The notes under the pieces are model-generated. The model ran no database searches and was not told where the DNA came from. It saw nothing but the letters and a program-made list of their open reading frames with translations. A stretch of 26,639 bases of DNA from Phycisphaerae bacterium (GTDB lineage Bacteria; Planctomycetota; Phycisphaerae; Phycisphaerales; SM1A02), in assembly GCA_002718515.1 (NCBI GenBank), contig PBEX01000010.1, positions 19,937 through 46,575 of the forward strand, given 5' to 3'. A program made the position numbers and the translations under genes. Shown here in pieces: positions 1 through 7,613 of the stretch. Positions within the stretch are counted from its first letter, which is position 1; each line of letters opens with the position of its first letter.

Positions 1-378
1 ATGGTCTTTATTGGATTTAACATGACCTTCTTTAGCCAGTTTATGCTTGGCTCACAAGGAATGCCGCGGCGCTACGCTCAATATTCAACAATGCCTGAAT
101 TACAGGTTTATCATGTATGGTCAACCCTAGGTTCAACAATCATGGCAATTGGTTTTGTAATCACAGCGATTTATCTTCTTCAATCAGCGTTTTCGGGCAA
201 AAAAGCACCATCAAATCCTTGGGGTGGTCGTTCACTGGAGTGGCAATGCTCCTCCCCGCCACCATGGAACAACTTTAGCGAACAACCAACGGTTGGTAAT
301 TGTTATGACTACAGCGTGTTGGAATGGGATGAAGAAGAGCAAGGTTATCACTGGAAGGAAGACGCCCAGCGTCCATGA
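1..378 (+). CDS. ctaD: Cytochrome c oxidase subunit I, C-terminal end (partial)
   Basis: This is the 3' end of a heme-copper oxidase subunit I gene whose beginning lies outside the window. Subunit I carries the heme a and heme a3-CuB centres of the aa3/caa3 terminal oxidase in the inner membrane, but the metal-binding helices are not in this piece. Visible here are the conserved loop LGSQGMPRRYAQY (residues 17-29 of the fragment), the last transmembrane helix (about residues 41-63), and the family's cytoplasmic tail signature, SLEWQCSSPPPWNNF. The reading frame is open from base 1, so the first ATG is not the real start. Subunit IV follows on the same strand after 30 bases, consistent with one oxidase operon. 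Assignment is firm; the exact oxidase subtype (caa3 or aa3) rests on the neighbouring subunit IV. Confidence 0.93.
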   Translation: MVFIGFNMTFFSQFMLGSQGMPRRYAQYSTMPELQVYHVWSTLGSTIMAIGFVITAIYLLQSAFSGKKAPSNPWGGRSLEWQCSSPPPWNNFSEQPTVGNCYDYSVLEWDEEEQGYHWKEDAQRP

Positions 379-408
379 TTGGCTTGTGTCAAACTTAAGG
401 AAATAATG

Positions 409-798
409 ATGTCAAATACGGATCAACATCACGGCGATGAAATCGGGCATGTCATTCCTATTAAATTTCTTGTATTTATTTGTTGCATCCTGCTATTCAT
501 GACAGGCGTTACAGTTTGGGTTTCATGGTTTGATTTCACGGAAATAGATATGGTTGAAATGGGCATCATTGTTGCTATGGCAGTTGCATCGGTCAAAGCA
601 ACGCTTGTAGGCTTATATTTTATGCACCTTCGTTGGGATCGACCTTTTGTTGGCTTTATCTTTGTAGTTTCAATTATCCTTGTTCTCTTAATGTGCGGGC
701 TCACATTTCTTGATACCTCAGCCTATCAAGAAGATATTATCCCTGGTGATACGCCATTGGTGACTGAAGCGCTCGATAAGCTCAAGTCAGATTATTAA
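409..798 (+). CDS. ctaF: Cytochrome c oxidase subunit IV (caa3 type)
   Basis: A 129-residue membrane protein of the prokaryotic cytochrome c oxidase subunit IV family, a small accessory subunit of caa3-type oxidase. Three hydrophobic helices are visible, at about residues 17-39, 48-70 and 78-100; the stretch ASVKATLVGLYFMHLRWD between helices 2 and 3 is the family's most recognisable part. The frame stays open upstream to a TTG at 379, but AAGGA at 397-401 sits 7 bases before the ATG at 409, so I chose that start; ATG 406 is the alternative. It lies just after ctaD in the same direction and ends one base from the convergent DUF3179 gene. No terminator hairpin separates the two convergent genes. 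Confidence 0.85.
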   Translation: MSNTDQHHGDEIGHVIPIKFLVFICCILLFMTGVTVWVSWFDFTEIDMVEMGIIVAMAVASVKATLVGLYFMHLRWDRPFVGFIFVVSIILVLLMCGLTFLDTSAYQEDIIPGDTPLVTEALDKLKSDY

Positions 799-799
799 G

Positions 800-1846
800 T
801 TAAGGTTTTTGTAAAACTGCTTCCGGGTGAAGGGCATGCCAATTCATCCAAAGTGCTCTATGTGATGGAATGGCCTTACCAGAGCCATCGCGAGCAACCG
901 CAAAAAGCGGATTGTCATTCACTTCAATTGATATGGGATTTCCATCAATAGAAGTCTGGAAAAGACCTTCGTCATTTGCTTCCGCAACAAGTTGATTGAT
1001 TGCATACACCGCGAACGAGTCTAATGTTTCAATCGCAATGACTGTGGTCTTTGGGTTCAATGCATCAGCAGGCATGGGTTCAACTGGGAAATACAACTTC
1101 TCAGTACTGAAGTAGATGCGAGGGTTACCTTTTCGGTACCGTTTTTTCATTCCTTCTATTGGCGCAATCGACGTCGTTTCTTGGTGCCTTGGAAACCATG
1201 ACGCCCAGGAAGTGACTTCATGAGGTATCAGCTCTAACTCTTGTACCTCTCCAGTCACCGTTTGGCTGAGTAACGGTGAGTAGAGTTGCTCTCCGCCTTC
1301 TACGTCGCTAAGTTCATACATAAGCAGGGTTCCATTGCCAATAAGTCCGCTGTTTGCAAATTGTGATTCGGGCTTACGCTCATGAACGGCAATGTGACCA
1401 CTTGGCCAGTGCCATGACACAACAATTGGTACACCGCCTAGAGTGTCATTCACAATTTCATGCACATGAAGCATATGCAGTGGATAGACCCTTGATTCGC
1501 CATTGAGAGTTACACCAACCACGAGATCCTTGCTCACAAGGAACTTGTTTCGGTGCACATTGTTTCTAGATGCAAGCGCTTCGACAGTTAATAGTTTTGG
1601 ATCAGAAAGTGCTGGTGACATATTTCGGTGGTGCATGCCGGGCACGAGGACGTTCTGATTAATGGAAAGATTTGTGAGGTCAAAGGCGAACGATTCGATG
1701 TCTTTGCCATCCCCAGCACTTATTTCCGTCGTTCTCATGATGGCTGGATAGAGCGCCCAGACAAGCATCATTGTTAGCATGACACCCATGAGTGCTAGTA
1801 CCCATCCGCCGCCTTTAAAGGTGAGTTTGATTTCTTCTTTAGCCAT
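800..1846 (-). CDS. DUF3179 protein, membrane-anchored, lacking the usual cysteines
   Basis: A 348-residue protein with one N-terminal transmembrane helix (about residues 13-35) and a DUF3179 domain facing out of the cytoplasm. The domain is recognised by VYPLHMLHVHEIVNDTLGG (120-138), GLIGNGTLLMY (167-177), the VTSWASW segment near 211-217 and a C-terminal ALWMNWHALHPE. The function of DUF3179 is unknown. In the family as I know it, the strand after HEIVND usually reads like VTYCPLCG; here the same place reads VSWHWPSG (143-150), and the whole protein contains no cysteine. It overlaps the upstream cyoE gene by 8 bases and so is probably translated with it, which suggests a role linked to oxidase or heme metabolism, but that is inference from position only. 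Confidence 0.82.
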   Translation of the reverse strand: MAKEEIKLTFKGGGWVLALMGVMLTMMLVWALYPAIMRTTEISAGDGKDIESFAFDLTNLSINQNVLVPGMHHRNMSPALSDPKLLTVEALASRNNVHRNKFLVSKDLVVGVTLNGESRVYPLHMLHVHEIVNDTLGGVPIVVSWHWPSGHIAVHERKPESQFANSGLIGNGTLLMYELSDVEGGEQLYSPLLSQTVTGEVQELELIPHEVTSWASWFPRHQETTSIAPIEGMKKRYRKGNPRIYFSTEKLYFPVEPMPADALNPKTTVIAIETLDSFAVYAINQLVAEANDEGLFQTSIDGNPISIEVNDNPLFAVARDGSGKAIPSHRALWMNWHALHPEAVLQKP

Positions 1847-2780
1847 GGAGTACAGTCATATCAATCCATTCAAAGGTTTGTCTGCTGATGAGCATGCACA
1901 TCAGGAGGAGTGGCAAGTAAATTATCGTTGCAAAAAAGAGGGAGCGTGCTGACTCGATCGTTTGCGATTTCCAAAAGACTAAAGCCTTCCAAGTGAGATG
2001 CAATCCAAGGAGCGTTGCACTTGCTGCAAAGAAGATTCCTGTGGTGCCAACCAAAGTCAAGAGCAAGCACAGTGGAATCAAACACATGCTCGTAATGACG
2101 CTAATTCGAGCGGTAAACTCTTCACTTCCACCAAACGCTGTGAGCATTTTAAAACCACCTCGATTGTAATCTTCTTTGTACATGCAGGCGAGTGCTAAAA
2201 AGTGAGGAATTTGCCAGATGAATAGAATGCCAGCGAGCACAATACCGCCTCGACCAAATCCCCCCGTTGCACCAACCCAGCCTATAAGTGGCGGAAGGGC
2301 GCCAACGACGGCCCCAACAAATGTGTTGACGGAAGTTCTCGTCTTGAGTGGGGTATAAATCAACACATAGAGCAGTATGGTTGTAAACGCGATACCTGCC
2401 GATTCGATATTGACGAAAAAGCTCAGCAAGGTGATGCCGATGTACCCAAGAAGAATCCCAAAGACAAATGCGTGCTTCTTTGAAATATGGCCAGCGGGCA
2501 GTGGACGTTCACGCGTTCGTTCCATAATGGCATCTTTTTGATACTCAACAAGTTGATTCAATGCCGATGCTGAACACGCACATGCGAGCGTTCCAAGAAC
2601 GGTAAAAAACAGTGTCGTCCAAGCGATGCCGAGTGGACTCGCCATAACAAAACCAACGCCAGCAGTTACTACAGTGAGCATGCTCAGCCTGATTTTGGCA
2701 AGTTCCGCATAAGTCGCAAAAATGGTAGGTTTTTTGACCAATTGCGTTGCGTCCTCATTTGTAGCAGTCGTGCTTTCCAT
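1839..2780 (-). CDS. cyoE: Protoheme IX farnesyltransferase (heme O synthase)
   Basis: A polytopic UbiA-family prenyltransferase (313 residues, usual length for the family) that adds a farnesyl group to heme b to give heme O, the precursor of heme A. The first aspartate-rich loop is intact: NQLVEYQKDAIMERTRERPL (75-94), carrying the Asn, Glu, Asp and RT-RPL residues typical of CyoE/CtaB. The second signature, YTPLKTRTSVNTFVGAVVGA, and the following PPLIGWVGATG are also present. About eight to nine hydrophobic helices can be counted. It is divergent from ctaA, whose product performs the next step, and only 26 bases separate the two start codons. There is no Shine-Dalgarno; a TATACT hexamer on this strand ends 11 bases before the ATG, implying a very short 5' leader. 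The name ctaB would be equally valid. Confidence 0.93.
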   Translation of the reverse strand: MESTTATNEDATQLVKKPTIFATYAELAKIRLSMLTVVTAGVGFVMASPLGIAWTTLFFTVLGTLACACSASALNQLVEYQKDAIMERTRERPLPAGHISKKHAFVFGILLGYIGITLLSFFVNIESAGIAFTTILLYVLIYTPLKTRTSVNTFVGAVVGALPPLIGWVGATGGFGRGGIVLAGILFIWQIPHFLALACMYKEDYNRGGFKMLTAFGGSEEFTARISVITSMCLIPLCLLLTLVGTTGIFFAASATLLGLHLTWKALVFWKSQTIESARSLFFATIIYLPLLLMCMLISRQTFEWIDMTVLHG

Positions 2781-2787
2781 AAAGGTT

Positions 2788-2800
2788 GGGTAGTATACCC
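2788..2800. promoter_or_regulatory. Palindrome with overlapping -10-like hexamers between cyoE and ctaA
   Basis: GGGTAGTATACCC is a perfect inverted repeat (5-base arms, 3-base centre) occupying half of the 26-base gap between divergent cyoE and ctaA. On the minus strand it contains TATACT, a good -10 hexamer, 11 bases before the cyoE ATG. On the plus strand it contains TAGTAT and TATACC, 10 and 7 bases before the ctaA ATG. No convincing -35 element is visible for either direction. It could be a shared operator and back-to-back promoter, but this is unproven. Confidence 0.4.
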
Positions 2801-2806
2801 TTTCAG

Positions 2807-4117
2807 ATGATTGAAACGACTATCCAATCAAGAGCCCGCGTGCTAACCCTCGCTTTTGGGGCAACAACCGCGATGTGGATTTGCGCGTATTGCTCATTTT
2901 TGTTTGCCGGGAAAATTGGGGGAGAGATTCTATTCATCTTGAGTGCCCTATGTTTGTTTCAAGCTGGTCGGTACGCAACTTCCAAAGCAGAGGGGTGTTC
3001 GATTGGCATTACATCAGCAACGATTAACTTGCTACTTATAGGCAGTATTGTTGGCGGTCAGCATGCAAGTAAAATGCTAATGACTGGCCTACTTTGGGTG
3101 ATTGGGTTGTATCTATCTTCTGGCGTGCTTGGAATTTTTGGTGCAACCTTCAACAGTTCTATTAAACAAGACCCCAAGGAGATTGATTGGCCATTTGCAT
3201 TTATGACTGTATCTTCTGCACTCGTCTTTTTGATGCTTGTGACTGGCGGTCTTGTCACTGGACTTGAAGCGGGTCTTGCTGTGCCAGATTGGCCAAACAG
3301 TTATGGCCACAACATGTTGCTCTATCCGCTTTCCGAGATGGTTTCATCAGACAACAGCGGCATCTTCTTTGAACATGCCCACCGGCTCACAGGCATGTTT
3401 GTTGGGTTAACGTCTCTAGTGTTACTCATTTGTGTGCTTCGTTGGAGCCAAACCATGAAGGCACGAGTGATGGTCATCATTATCTTCATTCTTGTATGCA
3501 TCCAAGGGCTGCTTGGTGGATTGAGAGTGACAGGTGTATTGACAATGTCGCAAGATCCAAGCGTACTTGCGCCAAACATTTGGCTTGGCGTTGTGCATGG
3601 CGTTCTTGCTCAATGCATTTTCACCCTCTTTGTCTGGCTTTCATCTTTGATGAGCAATGCATGGCAAGATCCAACACTTCTAATAAACAAGAAGGATAGA
3701 TTATTTGCGCATCTTCTTTGTGCTGCCATGCTGCTACAACTTGTTCTGGGGGCACTTTATAGGCATATGCAAGGTGATGAAGTTCTAGCAGCAAAAACAT
3801 CGCATGTTCTGTATTCACACATTGCACTCGCCTTTGGCGTGCTTGTTCTCGCAGTGATCGTTGGTATCCGATTTATCGGATTAGGACATCCAGTTTTTAA
3901 ACGACTTGGCACAATATTACTTTCACTTGTTTCGTTACAACTTCTCTTAGGAGGAGGGGCGTTGATCGCTATCATGATTCACAAAGGCGAAACCATTCCT
4001 GTTTACGAAGTGTTATTGACGACTGCTCACCAAGCAAACGGCGCGTTGCTTCTTGCAACAAGCGTCATGTGTTTTGTTTGGTCAGTACGATTCAAATCTA
4101 AAGGAACAACATCATGA
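2807..4117 (+). CDS. ctaA: Heme A synthase with an N-terminal membrane extension
   Basis: COX15/CtaA-type heme A synthase, which oxidises the C8 methyl of heme O to a formyl group in the inner membrane. Signatures are GLAVPDWPNSYG (155-166), EHAHR (189-193), a His in VVHG (264), LYSHIALAF (His338) and TAHQANG (His408); these histidines are the expected heme ligands of the two four-helix bundles. At 436 residues it is longer than the usual 300 to 360: four extra hydrophobic segments precede the first canonical helix (roughly residues 8-120). The frame also opens at TTG 2786, but ATG 2807 is preferred. No Shine-Dalgarno is present. The stop codon overlaps the next gene's start (ATGA at 4114), so the two are coupled. 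Confidence 0.9.
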   Translation: MIETTIQSRARVLTLAFGATTAMWICAYCSFLFAGKIGGEILFILSALCLFQAGRYATSKAEGCSIGITSATINLLLIGSIVGGQHASKMLMTGLLWVIGLYLSSGVLGIFGATFNSSIKQDPKEIDWPFAFMTVSSALVFLMLVTGGLVTGLEAGLAVPDWPNSYGHNMLLYPLSEMVSSDNSGIFFEHAHRLTGMFVGLTSLVLLICVLRWSQTMKARVMVIIIFILVCIQGLLGGLRVTGVLTMSQDPSVLAPNIWLGVVHGVLAQCIFTLFVWLSSLMSNAWQDPTLLINKKDRLFAHLLCAAMLLQLVLGALYRHMQGDEVLAAKTSHVLYSHIALAFGVLVLAVIVGIRFIGLGHPVFKRLGTILLSLVSLQLLLGGGALIAIMIHKGETIPVYEVLLTTAHQANGALLLATSVMCFVWSVRFKSKGTTS

Positions 4118-5625
4118 TTGAATTGTTCGTTGCAGCCCTAGTGGCGATCCAAGAGCCGGTAGTGCTTGAAACTAAAGAAGCTGATCCACTTGTTTTTGCA
4201 ATAACACATGATGGCTCTAAAGGTGATGCGCTAACTGGAAGGGTTTATGTCAGTTTGACGCGTGGGGCAATTCCACCATTGAGTGGGCCTAGTCTTTACA
4301 ACCCAGAACCTTTTTTCGGTGTCGATGTGCATCAATGGAAGGCAGGGGATGTACTACTCATTGACGAGTTTGCTGATGCAACCAAAGGGAGTCCCGGCGA
4401 CATTGGAGAAGGTCCTTGGAAAGCAGTTGCAATCTACAGAAGTTTGAACAACTCTTCGCGGCTTGTGAGTAAAGGCGGGCTTTATAGTAAACCCGTGATT
4501 ATCACGCAGTCTCCAAGCGATGTTGGGACTGTGCCAATCTCGCTCGACCTAGCTGTGCCAGATAGAGAATGGAAAGAACACAAGAACTTACGACTCGTTC
4601 ACATGAAGAGTGAACTCTTAAGCAGTGAATTGGGACGCGAGATTTCGCACGGCGCGTGCGTCATCGTGCCAGATGATTACAACCCAAATCGCGAAGAACC
4701 TTATCCCGTGACGTATTGGATTGGTGGATATGGAAGCGATCATTATGGCGGGCGCTATATGAAAGCCCTCTTTACGGGTAGTGATTATGACGATCAAATT
4801 TGTAGAGTCATCTTGAATAGTCAGTGTTACAACGGACATCATTTGTTTGTTGATTCACAAAACAATGGTTCTCGATTAACAGCATTTGTCAATGAGTTTT
4901 TGCCAGCACTTGAAAAGACTTATAACATTGGAAAGTCTCCAGACATGAGAGCACTTGCGGGTCACTCCGATGGCGGCTTTGCAGCGTTATGGCTGCTCAT
5001 TCAAAAACCTGAGATGTTCAGAGGCTCTTGGTCACTTGTGCCCACTCCAGTTCACTTTAAACACTTTTATACGTGTGACATTTATCAAGATCAAGCAAAC
5101 ATGTACATCGACGAAGCAGGCGTCGAGCGTCCTATCTCGAGAAATGGGTTGACGCCTAATGTTTGGATTAGAGGGCTGACGCAGCAGAGTGATGTTGTGA
5201 AAAATGGCGGCATCCTCAGCATGTATGACTGGGCATTTAGTCCAAAAGGCGAAGATGGAAATGCTCAGTCTCTTTACGACCATGAGACTGGAGCAGTCAA
5301 TAAGGAAGTCGCTGAGGCTTGGGAAGCGTTCGACATTTTGAAGGTGCTCCAATCGAACTGGGAAACGCTAAAGCCAAAACTAGAAGGCAAGATAAACATT
5401 GTTGCAGCAGAATACGACACCTTTTATCTTGAAGATAGCGTCATTGCATTGAAGCAATTTTTTGATGAACATCAATTCGATGCTCACGTGTATATCAAAC
5501 CAGATGTCAACCATGGCGGAGTGTTTAACACTTTGCTCATTCGCGAAATGGATGAATGGTTTGCAAATACGTTAAATCTTGAGAACCATCAAGCAAAACC
5601 AATGGGCCCACAACCAGCGTCATGA
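4114..5625 (+). CDS. Putative esterase, alpha/beta-hydrolase (esterase D-like)
   Basis: A 503-residue protein with a C-terminal alpha/beta-hydrolase domain of the putative-esterase type (PF00756-like). The nucleophile elbow is GHSDGG with Ser285; likely acid and base partners are Asp435 (AAEYDTF) or the nearby Asp442, and His467 in VNHGG. The strand YPVTYWIGGYGSDHYGG (about 195-211) precedes the catalytic part, as in these enzymes. The first roughly 180 residues form a separate beta-rich region I do not recognise. Residues 3-13 are hydrophobic and could be a short signal peptide or membrane anchor. The start overlaps the ctaA stop (ATGA) and the stop overlaps the next start, so it lies in a coupled three-gene unit. 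The substrate cannot be predicted; the link to heme A synthesis is positional only. Confidence 0.75.
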   Translation: MIELFVAALVAIQEPVVLETKEADPLVFAITHDGSKGDALTGRVYVSLTRGAIPPLSGPSLYNPEPFFGVDVHQWKAGDVLLIDEFADATKGSPGDIGEGPWKAVAIYRSLNNSSRLVSKGGLYSKPVIITQSPSDVGTVPISLDLAVPDREWKEHKNLRLVHMKSELLSSELGREISHGACVIVPDDYNPNREEPYPVTYWIGGYGSDHYGGRYMKALFTGSDYDDQICRVILNSQCYNGHHLFVDSQNNGSRLTAFVNEFLPALEKTYNIGKSPDMRALAGHSDGGFAALWLLIQKPEMFRGSWSLVPTPVHFKHFYTCDIYQDQANMYIDEAGVERPISRNGLTPNVWIRGLTQQSDVVKNGGILSMYDWAFSPKGEDGNAQSLYDHETGAVNKEVAEAWEAFDILKVLQSNWETLKPKLEGKINIVAAEYDTFYLEDSVIALKQFFDEHQFDAHVYIKPDVNHGGVFNTLLIREMDEWFANTLNLENHQAKPMGPQPAS

Positions 5626-6161
5626 CAGAGAAACAAGAACAACTTCCTAATGGCATTGTCATTGCAATAGAGTGTGACGACGAAAGACTCGACCGTGCAT
5701 CTAGACAACTGATGTCAAAAGCAGTGAATAGTGTTGAAACCACGGGTGAGTTTAAGTTAGTGTTAAGTTCAAGCGAACTCCTTGATCGTTTTTACCAACA
5801 ACTCATGGTGGACCCAGATTTACGTGGTATGCCATGGAATGCAACACAGTTATGGAAACTAACTGATGGTGATGATGAAGCATTTCAGTCGATTGCGTTT
5901 CATTCTGGTATGCCTGAAGAAAACGCGCATCAAGAAGATGCAATTTCATTGAGTGAATCCAAGAGCGAAGTGTCGTTTGATTGCGCAGTTTTAAGTATCA
6001 ATGATGTTGAAAGCATCACGCAAACATTCGCAGGCAGTTGTTCAATGTTGTTAGTGATTGCGGATGACAGGCATAAACTGGTTGAGTCAGCAGGATTGCC
6101 TGAGCACGAGCAACTCTTCTGGTTTACTTCAACGATTAGTTTGCGTGGAGAAAATCTTTAA
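5622..6161 (+). CDS. Degenerate 6-phosphogluconolactonase-like protein
   Basis: A 179-residue protein that I align by eye with 6-phosphogluconolactonase of the NagB/RpiA fold. FKLVLSSSELLDRFYQQL (44-61) sits where the family has a sugar-phosphate loop such as LALSGGSTP; MPWNATQLWKLTDGDDE (70-86) matches the segment that normally ends in a W..V..F..DER motif; and FDCAVLSINDVESITQTFAG (119-138) lines up with FDL.LLGMG.DGHTASLFPG. The catalytic Asp, Gly and His of the DGHTAS motif and the GG of the first loop are all replaced, and the last 50 or so residues are missing. It is therefore unlikely to be an active lactonase. Its start overlaps the esterase stop (ATGA), and its 3' end overlaps convergent ruvX by 26 bases. 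An unrelated protein with chance similarity remains possible. Confidence 0.6.
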   Translation: MTEKQEQLPNGIVIAIECDDERLDRASRQLMSKAVNSVETTGEFKLVLSSSELLDRFYQQLMVDPDLRGMPWNATQLWKLTDGDDEAFQSIAFHSGMPEENAHQEDAISLSESKSEVSFDCAVLSINDVESITQTFAGSCSMLLVIADDRHKLVESAGLPEHEQLFWFTSTISLRGENL

Positions 6162-6543
6162 GAATCTCAGCGGCTGCAAGGGCGTCTCTTAGTTTCTTCT
6201 TTTGTTTGTGCGTCTTGCCGCTTTGATTTAACTGTTCTTCAGCAGCAGCACTTGTGAGTCGTTCATCTTGAAACTCGATCGGAAGATTGACGAATGCTTG
6301 TAGTTTTTCAGCGAAAGACTTTGTCAGTTTGCTTCGCTGGCTATCACTTCCATCCATGTTGAGGGGCAGTCCCATCACAATACAATCAATGCCATGTTCG
6401 TGGATGACAGATTGAATATCGTGAATCAGTTGCTCGCCAATTGGGGTTTCTAGAACTGTGATGGGTTGAATGATGCGGACGATGTCATCGCCTACAGCAA
6501 GTCCCGTTCGCTTGTCACCCAAATCAACTGCAAGGTAATTCAT
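6136..6543 (-). CDS. ruvX: Putative pre-16S rRNA nuclease / Holliday junction resolvase YqgF
   Basis: A 135-residue RNase H-fold protein of the YqgF/RuvX family, the usual family length. Members process the 5' end of 16S rRNA precursors and have been proposed to resolve Holliday junctions. The diagnostic motifs are all present: VDLGDKRTGLAVGD (6-19) with Asp7, VMGLPLNMDGS (56-66), FQDERLTS (91-98) with Glu94, and DALAAAEIL (120-128) with Asp120, giving the three acidic metal ligands. Its ATG overlaps the manC stop (4 bases), so it is the last gene of a coupled unit plsC-ruvA-manC-ruvX. Its 3' end overlaps the convergent lactonase-like gene. Assignment by motif is firm. Confidence 0.93.
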   Translation of the reverse strand: MNYLAVDLGDKRTGLAVGDDIVRIIQPITVLETPIGEQLIHDIQSVIHEHGIDCIVMGLPLNMDGSDSQRSKLTKSFAEKLQAFVNLPIEFQDERLTSAAAEEQLNQSGKTHKQKKKLRDALAAAEILKDFLHAN

Positions 6544-7613
6544 TGAAGTGATTCATCAACTAGAGCGTGCATTTCCTTTACTCGTTGTGCTTCGCTCGCA
6601 GGGAATACAAGTGTTGCATCTGCAGTATGCACAATAATAAGGTCTTCACAACCAATTGTTGTAATGGTGTGCTGTTTATCAGATGACACCGCAAGTACAT
6701 TTTTTGAATCGAGATGAAGCGCTTTCGTGTCACTTCGATTGCCACTGTTATCTGCAACAAGCGTCTCGCCATAAGTTGGCCATGAGCCAACATCGAGCCA
6801 AGTCACAGTCATCGGAACTGTGCAAATGTCAACAGCGTTGTCAGTGGATGCAGGTTCCATCATGCCGTAGTCAACGCTAATTTTGGGAAGCGTGGGGTAC
6901 ACGCTTTCAATCGTTGATTTTTCCTCAGGAGTGCCAATCGAGGCGGCAATCTCCATTATGCCGGCGTAATTCTCAGGTTGAAGACGGCGTAATGTTTCAA
7001 GGAATGTTCCGGCGTGGAAGATGAACATGCCACTATTCCATGCGAAACATCCAGATTCAATGTATTCATTTGCTGTTGCTTCATCAGGTTTCTCAACAAA
7101 ACGGACACATGCATTCGCACAATCACCGATTGATGCACCAAGTTCAACGTAACCATAGCCGGTTGCAGGGTACGTTGGCGTAATTCCAAAAGTGATGAAA
7201 CGATTGCCTGCTTCTTCTACAAGTTTAAAGCCGGCATCGAGACACCGTGCAAACTCATCTTGAGGCGTGATGATATGGTCAGCGGTGAGCACGGCGAATA
7301 TTGCATCGTTGTCTTGGTGATGTAGGACTGCCGCAGTGAGTGCAACTGCGTTGAGTGTATCTCTTCCCATTGGTTCACCAATGAGGTGTCCTTCTTTAAG
7401 CGTTGGGACAGCGTTATAGATTGAAGTCTGATGCGCTGAACCAGCACAAATCCATTGGCGTTCTTCCGGAACAATACCCTTTAGTCTGCTTGCGGCAATT
7501 CCAAGGAGCGAAACACCGTCAAACAGTGGGATGAGCTGTTTTGGCTCTTCTCCTCGACTCATTGGCCAAAGACGCGTCCCACTTCCTCCAGCCATGATCA
7601 TGGCGTGTCTCAT
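6540..7613 (-). CDS. manC: Mannose-1-phosphate guanylyltransferase
   Basis: A cytoplasmic nucleotidyltransferase (357 residues) that makes GDP-mannose from mannose-1-phosphate and GTP, the donor for surface polysaccharides and glycans. The N-terminal pyrophosphorylase signature GGSGTRLWPMSRGEEPKQL (9-27) is complete. TADH (110-113) supplies the metal-binding Asp, FVEKPD (172-177) is the sugar-binding motif, and WNSGMF (192-197) and WLDVGSW further along are typical of the family. This is the short form without a fused type II phosphomannose isomerase domain. It overlaps ruvA upstream and ruvX downstream by 4 bases each (ATGA), so its translation depends on its neighbours. Its place between two recombination genes says nothing obvious about function and probably only reflects compact operon organisation. 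Confidence 0.9.
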   Translation of the reverse strand: MRHAMIMAGGSGTRLWPMSRGEEPKQLIPLFDGVSLLGIAASRLKGIVPEERQWICAGSAHQTSIYNAVPTLKEGHLIGEPMGRDTLNAVALTAAVLHHQDNDAIFAVLTADHIITPQDEFARCLDAGFKLVEEAGNRFITFGITPTYPATGYGYVELGASIGDCANACVRFVEKPDEATANEYIESGCFAWNSGMFIFHAGTFLETLRRLQPENYAGIMEIAASIGTPEEKSTIESVYPTLPKISVDYGMMEPASTDNAVDICTVPMTVTWLDVGSWPTYGETLVADNSGNRSDTKALHLDSKNVLAVSSDKQHTITTIGCEDLIIVHTADATLVFPASEAQRVKEMHALVDESLQ

